Part shown: one piece after another, positions 48,339 to 57,167 of the stretch
How positions within the stretch are numbered: the stretch's first letter is position 1
Layout: each line of letters begins with the position of its first letter
NCBI RefSeq assembly: GCF_021353295.2
Contig: NZ_CP120635.1
Coordinates: 1-64,000 of the forward strand
Origin: Pseudodesulfovibrio thermohalotolerans
GTDB taxonomy: Bacteria > Desulfobacterota > Desulfovibrionia > Desulfovibrionales > Desulfovibrionaceae
Reading direction: 5' to 3'
DNA length: 64,000 bases
Program-made: the position numbers and the translations under genes
Notes under the pieces: model-generated
What the model was told of the DNA's origin: nothing
Databases searched by the model: none
What the model saw: only the letters and a program-made list of their open reading frames with translations

Positions 48339-49304
48339 ATGAGAGAAGGAAGCCATGTTCGGGAGATATGTTTTTATGCGGTGGTGCTCTTCGGAAGCAC
48401 CTGGCTGCTTATGCGTATGGACGCTTACGAGTCCCTGCACGAGTGGAGCCGTGCGCATGAACACTGGGAGCTGGATGAACTGGCTCTGACCCTGTTCGGC
48501 ATCCTGATCTGCCTCGCGCTTTTCGCCTTCAACAGGGTTCGCGATTTGAAAAAAGGGGCTGCGCTGCTGGAGGATTCACGCCGGGACCTGGCCAAGGCCC
48601 ATGAGGAATTGCGCGTCCTGCACCAGTCCAGGGAGACCTTCCTGACCACTGCCTGTCATGAGTTGAAGAGCCCGCTGGTCGGCATCGTGAACGCCCTGGA
48701 GCTCATGCAGTTGTCCGGGGACGACGACGAGCGCAGTGAACTGATCGAGCTGACCTGGATGGCGGCCAGGAAGTTGGGCGTTTTGGTGGACGGCGTACTT
48801 GAATTTTCCCGTCAGGAGTCCCTGTCTCTGTCCCGTGGCGTGTTCTCCCCGGCCGAACTGATCGAGTCCGTCCGGGATATGTCCCGGCTTCAGGCCAGGA
48901 GCGAAGGGCTCTCCGTGTCAGCTCAAGTGGCCGAGGGCACGCCCGCCCTGGTGTACGGGAGCGAGTCGGTTCTGCGGCTGGTGGCCCTGAATCTGGTGGG
49001 AAACGCCGTGCGCTACACCGAGCGGAGCGGTGTCCGCATCGAACTTGGCTACGACCACGAATCCGGCGGGGAACTGGTCCTGACCGTGTCGGATACGGGC
49101 CGGGGCATCCCGGTCGACGAGCTGGAGACCATCTTCGAGCCCTATGAAACGGGCTCCGGCGGCGGCAACGGGTTCGGATTGGGGCTGTCTATAGTCAAGC
49201 GCAGCGTGGAGCGCATTCAGGGGACCGTTTCCGTGGACAGTACGCCCGGCAAGGGGTCGCGGTTCACGGTCAGGCTTCCGGCCGCCGAGGCCGAACATCC
49301 CTGA
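48339..49304 (+). CDS. Sensor histidine kinase
   Basis: This 321-residue kinase has two N-terminal membrane helices flanking a short periplasmic loop of about 25 residues, then a coiled coil. The H-box has H107 in ACHELKSP. N-box LNLVGNAVRYT, G1 DTGRGIP and G2 GFGLGLSIVK complete a HATPase domain. There is no receiver domain or adjacent response regulator, so it is an orphan. With so small a loop, sensing is probably within the membrane or through partners. Confidence 0.9.
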   Translation: MREGSHVREICFYAVVLFGSTWLLMRMDAYESLHEWSRAHEHWELDELALTLFGILICLALFAFNRVRDLKKGAALLEDSRRDLAKAHEELRVLHQSRETFLTTACHELKSPLVGIVNALELMQLSGDDDERSELIELTWMAARKLGVLVDGVLEFSRQESLSLSRGVFSPAELIESVRDMSRLQARSEGLSVSAQVAEGTPALVYGSESVLRLVALNLVGNAVRYTERSGVRIELGYDHESGGELVLTVSDTGRGIPVDELETIFEPYETGSGGGNGFGLGLSIVKRSVERIQGTVSVDSTPGKGSRFTVRLPAAEAEHP

Positions 49305-49336
49305 CCGCCTGGTGCGGTCCGCCGGGAAAATGCAAT

Positions 49337-49368
49337 CGGCCCCCGCGCGATGGTTCGCGCGGGGGCCG
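49337..49368. terminator. Hairpin between histidine kinase and chemotaxis receptor genes
   Basis: Fourteen-base GC-rich arms (CGGCCCCCGCGCGA and its complement) with a four-base loop lie between converging genes. T-richness follows only weakly on the minus strand. Confidence 0.65.
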
Positions 49369-49387
49369 GTTGCGTATCGAAAGGGGA

Positions 49388-51304
49388 TCAGTAGCGTTTG
49401 AGGCCGTCTTCCTCGCCCAGGTTGAAGCGGCCGATGGCCTCGTGCAGGGAGCGGGAGCCCTCGGACAGGCTGGCGGCCGTGGCCGCGACCTCCTCGGCTG
49501 TGGAGGCGTTCTGCTGGACCACGGATTCCGACTCCTGGATGGCCTTGGAAACCTGCGCGATGCCCTGGCTTTGTTCGCTGGCGGCGGCGGAGATTTCCTG
49601 GATCAGCTCGGCCGTGTGCTGAATGTCCGGGACCATGCGCTTGAGCAGTTCTCCGGCTTCCTCGGCCACGGCCACGCTGCTGGACGACAGCTCGCTGATG
49701 CCTGCCGCGGCCGTGCCGCTGCGTTCGGCCAGTTTGCGCACCTCGGCCGCGACCACGGCGAATCCCTTGCCCGCCTCTCCGGCTCGGGCCGCCTCGATGG
49801 CCGCGTTGAGCGCCAGCAGGTTGGTTTGGCGCGCGATTTCCTCGATGATGCCGATTTCGTCGGCGATCTTGCGCATGGCGGACACGGTGCGGGCCACGGC
49901 CTCGCCACCCGTCTCGGCGTCTGCCGAAGCCTTGGAGGCGGTCACTTCGGTCCTGTGGGCGATGTCGGCGGTCTGCTGGACGCTGCCGGACATCTCCTCC
50001 AGGCTGGCGGCGATCTCCTCGATGCCCGCGGCCTGCTGGTTTGCGCCCTTGGAAAGACTGTCGCTGGCCAGGGAAAGTTCCGAGCATCCCTCGGCCACTT
50101 CGCCGGAGATATCCCGTATGTCGCGGATGGTGTTCGCGAGGGTCGCGTTCATTTCACACATGGCCGACAGGATGATGCCCATCTCGTCGCTGCGCATTTC
50201 GCAGGCCTGGCTTCGCAGGTCGCCCCGGGCGATGTCCGAGGCCAGGTCGGCGCATTGGATGATGGGCCGCTTCACGGACCGTTCCACCACCCAGAAGATG
50301 ATGACGATGGGCACGACCACCACGATGAGCAGGCCCACCCCGACGAGCCACGCCACGGCGGACATCATGGCCTGCTGGTCCGTGATGTCCATGGACAGGA
50401 GGATCACGCCGATGGCGTCGCCCCGGTAGTCCTTGACCGGAAACACGGCCACTCCGTCATGCCCCTCGACCTCCACCAGGGCGGACTGCATCCCTCGGTC
50501 CAGGAGGTCGGTACCGGCCAAGGCCCGCGCCGATTCGTTCTTCTGGCCGTAGATGAGCACGAACTTGCCGTCCTTGACCGGGTTCTTGGCCGGGTCCCGC
50601 AGTCTGGTGGTCACCGGAAGCAGCTTGGCGTCCATGTAGAGCAGGGCCTTGACGGCTCCGGCGGACTCCATGGTCTTGAGGATGTTGTCGAACCCGAGCA
50701 GCACTTCCACGGACCCGAGGTGTGCTCCGTCCGTCCCGGTGACCGGCGTGAGACCTCGGATGGTGAAGCCGCCCCGGCCCGGCTCTATGCCCAGGACCGG
50801 CTTGCGGGTCTTGTTCACGTCGATGACCGTGTTGCGGAATCCGGACAGGTCGTCGGAAATGTCCACCCACTCGCCGCCCTTTTTGGCCTGTTTCTCGCGC
50901 CAGGTGCGCAGCAGGCTTCGGGCCGTGGGCAAATGGAAATGGAGCTGGAAGCTCCGGCCGATGTTTTCCTTGTATCCCGCGAGCACGGGCGCGAGGGATG
51001 CGCGCAGTCGTTCTCTGGCCTCCTGGAGCATGGGGTCGGCTTCATCGTCCATGTTTCCCCGGTTGGCCAGGGCGTATGCCTCGACCACTTCGGGCATTCG
51101 GCTGAACAGGGCCGCCTGTTGCAGGGCGCTTTCGGAAATTTGTGTGATGGACTGGCGGACGTCCTCGATTTTTCCCCGCAGAATCAGGGTCACAAAGGAG
51201 TTCTCCAGATCGGCGAACTGTGACTTGAGGACCAGATACCCGCCTACGAGCATAACCAGGGCCATGCCCAGCAGGGGCAGAAAAAGTTTGGCGCGGATAC
51301 CCAT
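49388..51304 (-). CDS. Methyl-accepting chemotaxis protein with double-cache sensor
   Basis: This 638-residue receptor has an N-terminal helix, a periplasmic domain of about 280 residues with the [13 protein letters not shown] segment of dCache_3-type sensors, a second helix near residue 330, a HAMP domain and a long signalling coiled coil. The hairpin tip ([21 protein letters not shown]) binds CheA and CheW. There is no C-terminal CheR-binding pentapeptide. AAGGAG precedes the ATG. Confidence 0.92.
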   Translation of the reverse strand: MGIRAKLFLPLLGMALVMLVGGYLVLKSQFADLENSFVTLILRGKIEDVRQSITQISESALQQAALFSRMPEVVEAYALANRGNMDDEADPMLQEARERLRASLAPVLAGYKENIGRSFQLHFHLPTARSLLRTWREKQAKKGGEWVDISDDLSGFRNTVIDVNKTRKPVLGIEPGRGGFTIRGLTPVTGTDGAHLGSVEVLLGFDNILKTMESAGAVKALLYMDAKLLPVTTRLRDPAKNPVKDGKFVLIYGQKNESARALAGTDLLDRGMQSALVEVEGHDGVAVFPVKDYRGDAIGVILLSMDITDQQAMMSAVAWLVGVGLLIVVVVPIVIIFWVVERSVKRPIIQCADLASDIARGDLRSQACEMRSDEMGIILSAMCEMNATLANTIRDIRDISGEVAEGCSELSLASDSLSKGANQQAAGIEEIAASLEEMSGSVQQTADIAHRTEVTASKASADAETGGEAVARTVSAMRKIADEIGIIEEIARQTNLLALNAAIEAARAGEAGKGFAVVAAEVRKLAERSGTAAAGISELSSSSVAVAEEAGELLKRMVPDIQHTAELIQEISAAASEQSQGIAQVSKAIQESESVVQQNASTAEEVAATAASLSEGSRSLHEAIGRFNLGEEDGLKRY

Positions 51305-51519
51305 CGGAGCTCCTTGGTGAATCGTTTAATCGTGTCGGACTCGTTCATTTTTGGTGCAGCCGGATGCAATGGGCAATTATTTTTCCGTCGGACGAAATCT
51401 TTCGGCCATGCGCTCCGCGCGGCAACGGGAGTGCGGACGCCCGGAAGGACCGACCGGACCTTTACAGCAAACCGCTTTTGTACTAGCCGTATTCAATTAT
51501 CTGTAATCACGAGGCTTTC

Positions 51520-52578
51520 ATGATCGCCACCATCTCCTGCGCCGCCCTCATGGGCATCGATGCCTTCAAGGTCCAGCTCGAAGTCGATTTTTCCCGCTCC
51601 GGGATGCCCTGTTTCACCATGGTCGGCCTGGCCGAAGGGGCCGTGCGCGAGTCCAAGGAACGGGTTTTTTCCGCTTTGAAAAACTGCGGCTTCAAGGTGC
51701 CGCCCGCACGGATCGTCGTGAATCTGGCTCCGGCGGATGTGCGCAAGGAGGGGAGCGGCTACGATCTGCCGCTGGCCGTGGGCATTCTCTGCGCCATGGG
51801 CGTTCTCGAACAACAGGCTGTGGACGGCTGGTTCATGGCCGGGGAACTTTCCCTGAGCGGAGAGCTCAAGTCCGTGCCGGGCGTCCTGCCCCTGGCCCTG
51901 GCCGCGCGCAAGGAAGGCGGGCGGGGCATCATCGTGCCGGAGGCCAACGGCCGCGAGGGCGCGGTGGCGGGGGACCTGTCGGTTATCGGGGCCGTCGACC
52001 TGGGGCAGGTGGTGCGGATGCTTCTTGGCGAGGAGATCATTGAGCCCGCCAAGGTGGACATCGACACCCTCTGGAACGAGCGGTCCCGGCACCTGAACGA
52101 CTTCGGCGAGGTCAAGGGCCAGGAACACGCCAAGCGGGCCATCGAGATCGCGGCGGCGGGCGGGCACAACATGCTTTTCATCGGCCCGCCCGGCTCGGGC
52201 AAGACCATGCTCGCCAAGCGCATTCCCACTGTGCTCCCGCCTCTCGGATTCGAGGAGGCCTTGGAGGTGACCAAGATATACTCCGTGGCCGGGCTGCTCC
52301 CGGCGGACCGGGCACTCATGGTAACCCGGCCGTTTCGCACCCCGCATCACACCATTTCGGACGTCGGCCTGGTGGGCGGCGGCCGCTATCCCCAGCCCGG
52401 CGAGACCTCGCTGGCGCACAGGGGCGTGCTTTTCCTCGACGAGATGCCCGAATTCAAGAAGTCCGTGCTTGAGGTCCTGCGCCAGCCGTTGGAGGACGGT
52501 GAAGTGTCCATCTCCCGCTCGCTCATGACCCTCAAGTACCCGGCGGACGTCATGCTCGTGGCCGCAATGAATCCCTAA
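51520..52578 (+). pseudogene. comM: Truncated ComM (YifB-family Mg-chelatase-like ATPase)
   Basis: The 352-residue frame covers the N-terminal Lon-like domain and most of the AAA+ core: Walker A GPPGSGKT at 222-229 and Walker [10 protein letters not shown] at about 303-311. It stops with AAMNP, where intact ComM (about 505 residues) continues into a CPCGY cysteine segment and the C-terminal lid. A TAA follows and the sequence turns AT-rich at once. ComM is a branch-migration helicase used in transformation. The truncation, with a recombinase gene next door, fits interruption by an island. Confidence 0.88.
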
Positions 52579-52740
52579 TTATATTTTCTTTTGGCCAACA
52601 TAAAATTTCCCATGGCGAGGCGCTAAATTTGCTCCAGATGTAGTTTTATAAACCCCTATTTTATTTTTCCTTTCCTTACCTAGTTGTAACCGAGTACAGT
52701 ATTAGCCGCACTCCATGCGTGAGCAAAGCCTCACGCCCGA

Positions 52741-52772
52741 AAGAAACCCCGCCGGAAATGGCGGGGTTTCTT
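52741..52772 (-). terminator. Terminator of the recombinase gene
   Basis: Thirteen-base arms (AAGAAACCCCGCC and its complement) with a six-base loop directly adjoin the stop codon. The stem ends in T residues on either strand. Confidence 0.8.
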
Positions 52773-53732
52773 CTAACGGGAACTGCCAAGATAGGCGTTC
52801 GATACGTCCCGACGGCCAGGCGAATGCCCCGCCGCCACTTCGATGTTGTCGCGTGCTTCGTCGTCGAGCCGGGGCCAGTCGTCCCCGGCCGTGGCCTGGG
52901 CGGCTTCGTGGAATGCCTGAACGCTATCGTACTGGTTCGGCGGTTCGAAGCCCGTATGGTCCACATACATCTGTCGAAAGCGTTCGTGACGCAGGCCATG
53001 CAGGGTACCCCCGGCATCCTTGCCCGTCAGGCCGTGCTTTCTGGCTGCATAATCCAGCCGATGCAGCCATTCGTCGCCCATGCCTTCGGGCATGAGATTG
53101 TTGATGCCCTTTCGGTCGGAAGGGGACACGTATTCTTCGGCCCGCTTAAGGGCCGCTTCCTGTTGCCGGGACAAGCCGTACAGGGTTCGGGGCCTGCCGC
53201 CCTTGGTCCCATACTGAACGAGAAGGCTATGGTTTTCCCGGTCCCAGTCGTTAGGCAAGTCCAGCTTGGCTGATTCTTCCCGGCGCAATCCCACGTTGTA
53301 CATCAGGTCGATCTGCGCCGCCGCCCGACCCGCGTGCGGATACGACTTGTCGTTCCGCATGCGGGTCAGGGTGCCTTGGAAGACATCCGCGGCGACCGCA
53401 CGGGACATCGCATTGGCGATGGACCCGCGCTTGACCCCGAAGGTCGCGTTGCTTTCGCTGATCTGATCGTTTCCGTAAGCGCGGCAGATGTGGCGTGCCG
53501 CGGTGAAGACTTCGGCAATCCTGCCGTCGCCCACACCGTCCGCACGCATGGCATCCGCCACGCGCTGGAAATGCTTGTTGGATACATTGGTCCACTTTTC
53601 AATCCCCATGTTCGCCTGGCGCAAAACATCGACGAAATGGCGGGCAGTCTGGCGGATTCGGTGTTGTTTCGTTTTTTGCCCGGACAAGGTTGCCCGGTTC
53701 ACCGCAAACTTAAGGCTGTCGGATTTTCCCAT
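52773..53732 (-). CDS. Tyrosine recombinase / integrase
   Basis: This 319-residue integrase has an N-terminal SAM-like core-binding domain and a catalytic domain. The full catalytic set is visible: R150 in VGLRREE, H245-x2-R248 in HGLRH, H303 in AAGHS and Y314 in SNAYLG. It resembles prophage/island integrases of the Integrase_1 type. It points toward the comM junction, as expected for an element integrase next to its attachment site. AAGGAG precedes the ATG. Confidence 0.88.
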   Translation of the reverse strand: MGKSDSLKFAVNRATLSGQKTKQHRIRQTARHFVDVLRQANMGIEKWTNVSNKHFQRVADAMRADGVGDGRIAEVFTAARHICRAYGNDQISESNATFGVKRGSIANAMSRAVAADVFQGTLTRMRNDKSYPHAGRAAAQIDLMYNVGLRREESAKLDLPNDWDRENHSLLVQYGTKGGRPRTLYGLSRQQEAALKRAEEYVSPSDRKGINNLMPEGMGDEWLHRLDYAARKHGLTGKDAGGTLHGLRHERFRQMYVDHTGFEPPNQYDSVQAFHEAAQATAGDDWPRLDDEARDNIEVAAGHSPGRRDVSNAYLGSSR

Positions 53733-54488
53733 TGGAATTCTCCTTCCGTTAAAGGTTCGGGGCAGCGCCCCGGGGCCAAGCAGATCGGACTTTTCCCGTT
53801 ATCCGGGAAAGACCTGCCTGTGGCGGTAAACCCGCCACGCATCACCAGCTAAGGGAAGAATGAATGCCCGTTTCCCATTGGAAGAAGATTCCGGAAGACC
53901 CAGTCAATAAGGGGTGCTGCCCCGCAAGCGCGTACGTCTTGCGGACTTAATGGCAGCCGTAGGGGAAGTGCGGCAATGACAAGCGTAGATACTTGCCATT
54001 CCACTATCGGCGGGTGCTGCGTTACAGCCTGCGTGTTTGGATTTGGAAATGGCCGTTTGTTTGGAAAACGGCGCGTGGATCGTTGAAGCACAAGGCTTCT
54101 TCATGCGTCATCAGTTTAGACTTCGTCAAAACTTATGAACGCGCCTGATCGCGTTTTACCTCCTTCTGGTGACCGATTTATCCTGTGGATATGCCCAACC
54201 ATATGACGCCCCTCAACCCTCGCGCAAGCTCCGACGGCACGATTTCTTCCCCTCCCGCCGATTATCCGCGAGCGTGGCGCAAGCAGCCGCCGGGGCAAGG
54301 CCAAGCCCTACGGGCGGACGCTTCGCGGTCCGGCCTTGCCCCGACGACTTTACTTGCGTCGTGATTACCGCAGGCGACGGCGAGAGGGATGGCGGGTTCG
54401 ACTCCGGCTCAAGGGATATCCTCAGGTCCCTGCTCACGCATCCACCCCAAAAAAGCAACAAATCCCTTGCTACTGATTATCAACTTAT
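53733..54488. other. Gene-free stretch with several hairpins, upstream of the integrase
   Basis: No supported gene is present in these 756 bases; the short frames lack start signals. It holds a series of inverted repeats: CGGGGC/GCCCCG at 53758-53772, TTTCCCG/CGGGAAA at 53792-53810, GTGGCGG/CCGCCAC at 53820-53838, CCGCAAG/CTTGCGG at 53922-53944, and CGGGGCAAGGCC with its complement at 54291-54343. It could be a structured RNA, a transfer or replication origin, or recombinase accessory sites. Confidence 0.5.
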
Positions 54489-54532
54489 TTATTAACAGCG
54501 TTAAGCAACTAGTTGCTTAACGCTGTTAATAA
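54489..54532. promoter_or_regulatory. 44-bp perfect palindrome before the XRE gene
   Basis: Two perfect 22-base arms (the first starts TTATTAACAGCG, the second ends CGCTGTTAATAA) meet at a central ACTAGT with no loop. It ends 15 bases before the XRE start codon, and the ribosome binding site AAGGTGG begins on its last two bases. It is likely an operator for the XRE protein, and in RNA it could fold next to the ribosome binding site. Confidence 0.75.
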
Positions 54533-54547
54533 GGTGGTTGATTAACC

Positions 54548-55036
54548 ATGGCCGAAGATGACGACGTTGACCTCACCCCTGTGAAGACCCCGGAACAATT
54601 GTTGAAAGAAGAAGTCGGGCTTTATCTGAAGATTGTCCGGGAGAATCGGCACAAACCCCTCAGATGGGTCGCCCAGAAATTGGGGTGCTCCAGCTCGTTC
54701 ATATCCCAGATCGAAAAGGGGGACGCTTCGATTCCACTGGATCGGGTACTCGACTTCTCCCTTGCCTATGATCTTCCTGTTCCGGAGTTCGTTCGAATCG
54801 TTCTCGTCACCATGCACAACGACACATATCGGGCGTTGATGAGCATACTGGAGAATGACCCGGAAATGGCTAATGCCGCCAACAGTTGCCACACGATTGC
54901 AAATCCCAAAGAACGAGCCAAGCGTCGCAAAATTCTCAATCCGGGACTGAGCTCAAAATCGCTTGATCGAATGCGGGAATTTATCTTGGAGAACCAAAAA
55001 CCAACATATGGGAAACCGGTGGCAGGTGACTCATGA
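54548..55036 (+). CDS. XRE-family helix-turn-helix regulator
   Basis: The 162-residue protein has a Cro/C1-type helix-turn-helix at about 34-75 (RWVAQKLGCSSSFISQIEKG) and a C-terminal part of about 85 residues without recognised motif. It lies 16 bp behind a long palindrome, and its stop overlaps the methyltransferase start by four bases. This is the layout of controller proteins of restriction-modification operons, although no nuclease gene is seen. Confidence 0.85.
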   Translation: MAEDDDVDLTPVKTPEQLLKEEVGLYLKIVRENRHKPLRWVAQKLGCSSSFISQIEKGDASIPLDRVLDFSLAYDLPVPEFVRIVLVTMHNDTYRALMSILENDPEMANAANSCHTIANPKERAKRRKILNPGLSSKSLDRMREFILENQKPTYGKPVAGDS

Positions 55037-55761
55037 TAGATTTACGGAAACAAGACCATCTTGGGGTAACCTCTTCGTCTAAGGACGGCGACATTCACAA
55101 CAAGGACGCGTTCCTTTTTTTGGGGAATTGTCCTGCCCACAGGTACGAGGCCATAATCACCGACCCACCTTACGAGATCGGTATTGCCGGCAAGGATTGG
55201 GATTGCAAAAAGCTACGGATCGACGTTCTGGCCTATCAATTCCATCGCGTTCTGAAACCTGGCGGCAATGTCTTTGTGTTCTGCTCGGATTTCCAATTCG
55301 GCGATTGGTATCGTGAGCTTTCCCGCTATTTTACCAGGTTGCGCAAGTATGCTTGGTGCAAACCGGATTCGCGAGGCACCAACAAGGGGATGTTCCAGGA
55401 AAGCTTCGAACTTGGGCTACATGTGTGCTCAGAAAATGCATACTTCGACATGGAAGACCGCTATAAAAATTATGTGGTCGCTGGAAAAACATCAGGGAAT
55501 GAACGGATGATGCCTGACCCAGACGAGGAATGGTCAACCAAGAAGGGCGAAAAAACCCTTCACCCAACTCAAAAAAAATTGTCGGTAATTGAGACTCTGG
55601 TTACCGCATTGAGCAAAAAGGGCGACACCATTCTTGATCCCTTTGCCGGCACCGGAACGCTTGGGGTCGCAGCCAAAAATTTGGGCAGAAAATTCGAGAT
55701 GGTCGAGTACGGCTTCCGAAACCACATTGCGGCATGGGACAGGATTCTAGGGGAAGAGTGA
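55033..55761 (+). CDS. Site-specific DNA methyltransferase (beta-class, N6-adenine/N4-cytosine)
   Basis: This 242-residue enzyme has catalytic motif IV DPPY at 44-47 and the SAM-binding FxGxG motif (DPFAGTGTLG) at about 202-211. This order (IV before I) defines the beta class. DPPY favours N6-adenine methylation; the recognition sequence is unknown. HPTQKKLSVIE precedes motif I as in family members. No restriction endonuclease is adjacent, so it is an orphan or a remnant. Confidence 0.88.
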   Translation: MIDLRKQDHLGVTSSSKDGDIHNKDAFLFLGNCPAHRYEAIITDPPYEIGIAGKDWDCKKLRIDVLAYQFHRVLKPGGNVFVFCSDFQFGDWYRELSRYFTRLRKYAWCKPDSRGTNKGMFQESFELGLHVCSENAYFDMEDRYKNYVVAGKTSGNERMMPDPDEEWSTKKGEKTLHPTQKKLSVIETLVTALSKKGDTILDPFAGTGTLGVAAKNLGRKFEMVEYGFRNHIAAWDRILGEE

Positions 55762-55917
55762 GTCCCTTTTGTCTTTACCCGCAAATGCCAATTCAACGTG
55801 CGGCGCAACGTGTCTTAAGAGTCCAGTTTATTTTAAGCAGACTTCAAGGGGTGGCTCCCAGAAAAGCCCTTGTAGTCTTGTATAATACAAATCGAGAAAA
55901 CCAGCGGGAGGAGGTCA

Positions 55918-57036
55918 TCAGTCAACGTGAAGCACCACGGCGGAACAATTAAACAATGCCCATGCACAGTCTCCAACATTTAATTCAAAGGGTGAGCTTG
56001 GGGAGGAAGTGACAAGGGCGCATATTTCAGTTGTTTCAGAAATCTTGACGATAAATTCCGTGTTGACCTCTCCATTGGTTATTCTGGTCACCACTCCCCT
56101 GAGTCTGTTTTCCGTGCTGCATTTCGGAGATGCTTCACCGCCATGCAAGATTACCAACGGAGCCTTTACCTCGGCTGTGATCAATCTGCCTAAGCTCAAG
56201 CCAAGCCGCTCCAAACTGTCATTCGTGATTACGGTGATGATGGAGTTTCCTTCTAGGGTTTCCATAACGACGCGTGTTTGTATGTCGCCCCTCAATATTT
56301 CTGACACTTTTCCAAAAAAACTATTTCGTGCGCTTGTTTTGCGGCCGGATTCCTTTTCCAGAAAACGCTGAGCAACAGCTTGAATTTCATCCTTGGAGAA
56401 CGCGACATAGGACGAGGTGAGATTGGGGGTGGAGTGCCCCAGCATCATCTGCACAGCGGGCAAGGGGATGTTGCTTTGCATCAACTCCACGCCTCTCGCC
56501 TTGCGGATGGCTTCCGGACCGCCCAGCCGCTTTGGAAACCCACATTCCAAAGCCCGTTCATAAAATTTGCGCCGAACAAAACCAGGGTCCAAATCAAGCA
56601 GTCTTTCCGACTCCTTGTGAGATTTCAAGGTGTCGATCTTCCCCCTGATCTCGTCGGCAAGAGATTGTGAAATATGAACTTCCCTCGGTTCCGCATTCTC
56701 ATTCCCATTCGAACGAAAAATCACCAGATGGCGAGCCCAATCGAGATCGGTATGTATGTTGATCGATAATACTTCGCTCAACTTTGCGCCCGTATACCTG
56801 ACCAAAAGGAAAATGAGCAAAACGCTTAGTCTGGACAAACGAACATCGTCGCGTTTTGGTTTTTCAGCCCATTCCCGGAAAGAATCCTCTAATCGATTAA
56901 GTTGGGAGTGACTCAGGCACTCCTCGCCTTCCGCAATAGAGAGAATCCGTCCATCATCACTTCGGTTGAAACCTGTCATTGCTATGAACCTTTGATTGCT
57001 GAGAGTTGCTGCTTGCCCCCGAAAATACCATGTCAT
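55918..57036 (-). CDS. tunR: TunR-like tungstate/molybdate-responsive regulator (XerC/D-like DNA-binding domain plus Mop domains)
   Basis: Residues 40-230 resemble the catalytic domain of Xer recombinases, but the first catalytic Arg is Lys (K85 in YTGAKLSEV) and the box II His is Glu (E175); R178, H201 and Y210 remain. Residues about 236-298 and 309-370 form two Mop/TOBE domains like those of ModE (SARNSFFGKVSEIL, LGLSLGRLITAEVKAPLVIL). This is the architecture of TunR, described in sulfate reducers as a regulator derived from recombinases, some members repressing TSUP transporter genes. A TSUP gene is divergent here. An alternative ATG is at 56979. Confidence 0.85.
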   Translation of the reverse strand: MTWYFRGQAATLSNQRFIAMTGFNRSDDGRILSIAEGEECLSHSQLNRLEDSFREWAEKPKRDDVRLSRLSVLLIFLLVRYTGAKLSEVLSINIHTDLDWARHLVIFRSNGNENAEPREVHISQSLADEIRGKIDTLKSHKESERLLDLDPGFVRRKFYERALECGFPKRLGGPEAIRKARGVELMQSNIPLPAVQMMLGHSTPNLTSSYVAFSKDEIQAVAQRFLEKESGRKTSARNSFFGKVSEILRGDIQTRVVMETLEGNSIITVITNDSLERLGLSLGRLITAEVKAPLVILHGGEASPKCSTENRLRGVVTRITNGEVNTEFIVKISETTEICALVTSSPSSPFELNVGDCAWALFNCSAVVLHVD

Positions 57037-57088
57037 CTTGAAGAAAGCCCGGCGATAATCATTCGACCTCGCTCACATTGGTATTGAC

Positions 57089-57118
57089 TTGTCGAAGTTT
57101 TACTGTCACGAATATAAA
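57089..57118 (+). promoter_or_regulatory. Predicted promoter of the TSUP gene
   Basis: TTGTCG, an 18-base spacer and TATAAA form a possible sigma-70 promoter. The -10 element lies in the centre of the TunR-type inverted repeat. Confidence 0.45.
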
Positions 57119-57130
57119 TACTTTCGTGAC
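57105..57130. promoter_or_regulatory. Putative TunR operator
   Basis: GTCACGAA, ten bases and TTCGTGAC form a perfect inverted repeat of about the size and layout of a Xer/dif-like site. It covers the predicted -10 element, which fits repression. Confidence 0.6.
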
Positions 57131-57167
57131 TGTTGACAAATGTTTTCACAAAAAGGCGGTCGATTCC

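Noticed and set aside
54391..54406. tRNA-like T-arm (GGTTCGACTCC)
   Set aside because: The flanking bases do not form a T-stem, acceptor stem or anticodon arm, so no tRNA can be folded.
54169..54495. 108-codon plus-strand frame in the hairpin-rich stretch
   Set aside because: No ribosome binding site or recognised composition, and it runs through the strongest inverted repeat.
55918..57036. Second active integrase of the island
   Set aside because: Two catalytic positions are replaced (Lys for Arg, Glu for His) and the C-terminal half is two Mop domains. It is a TunR-type regulator.
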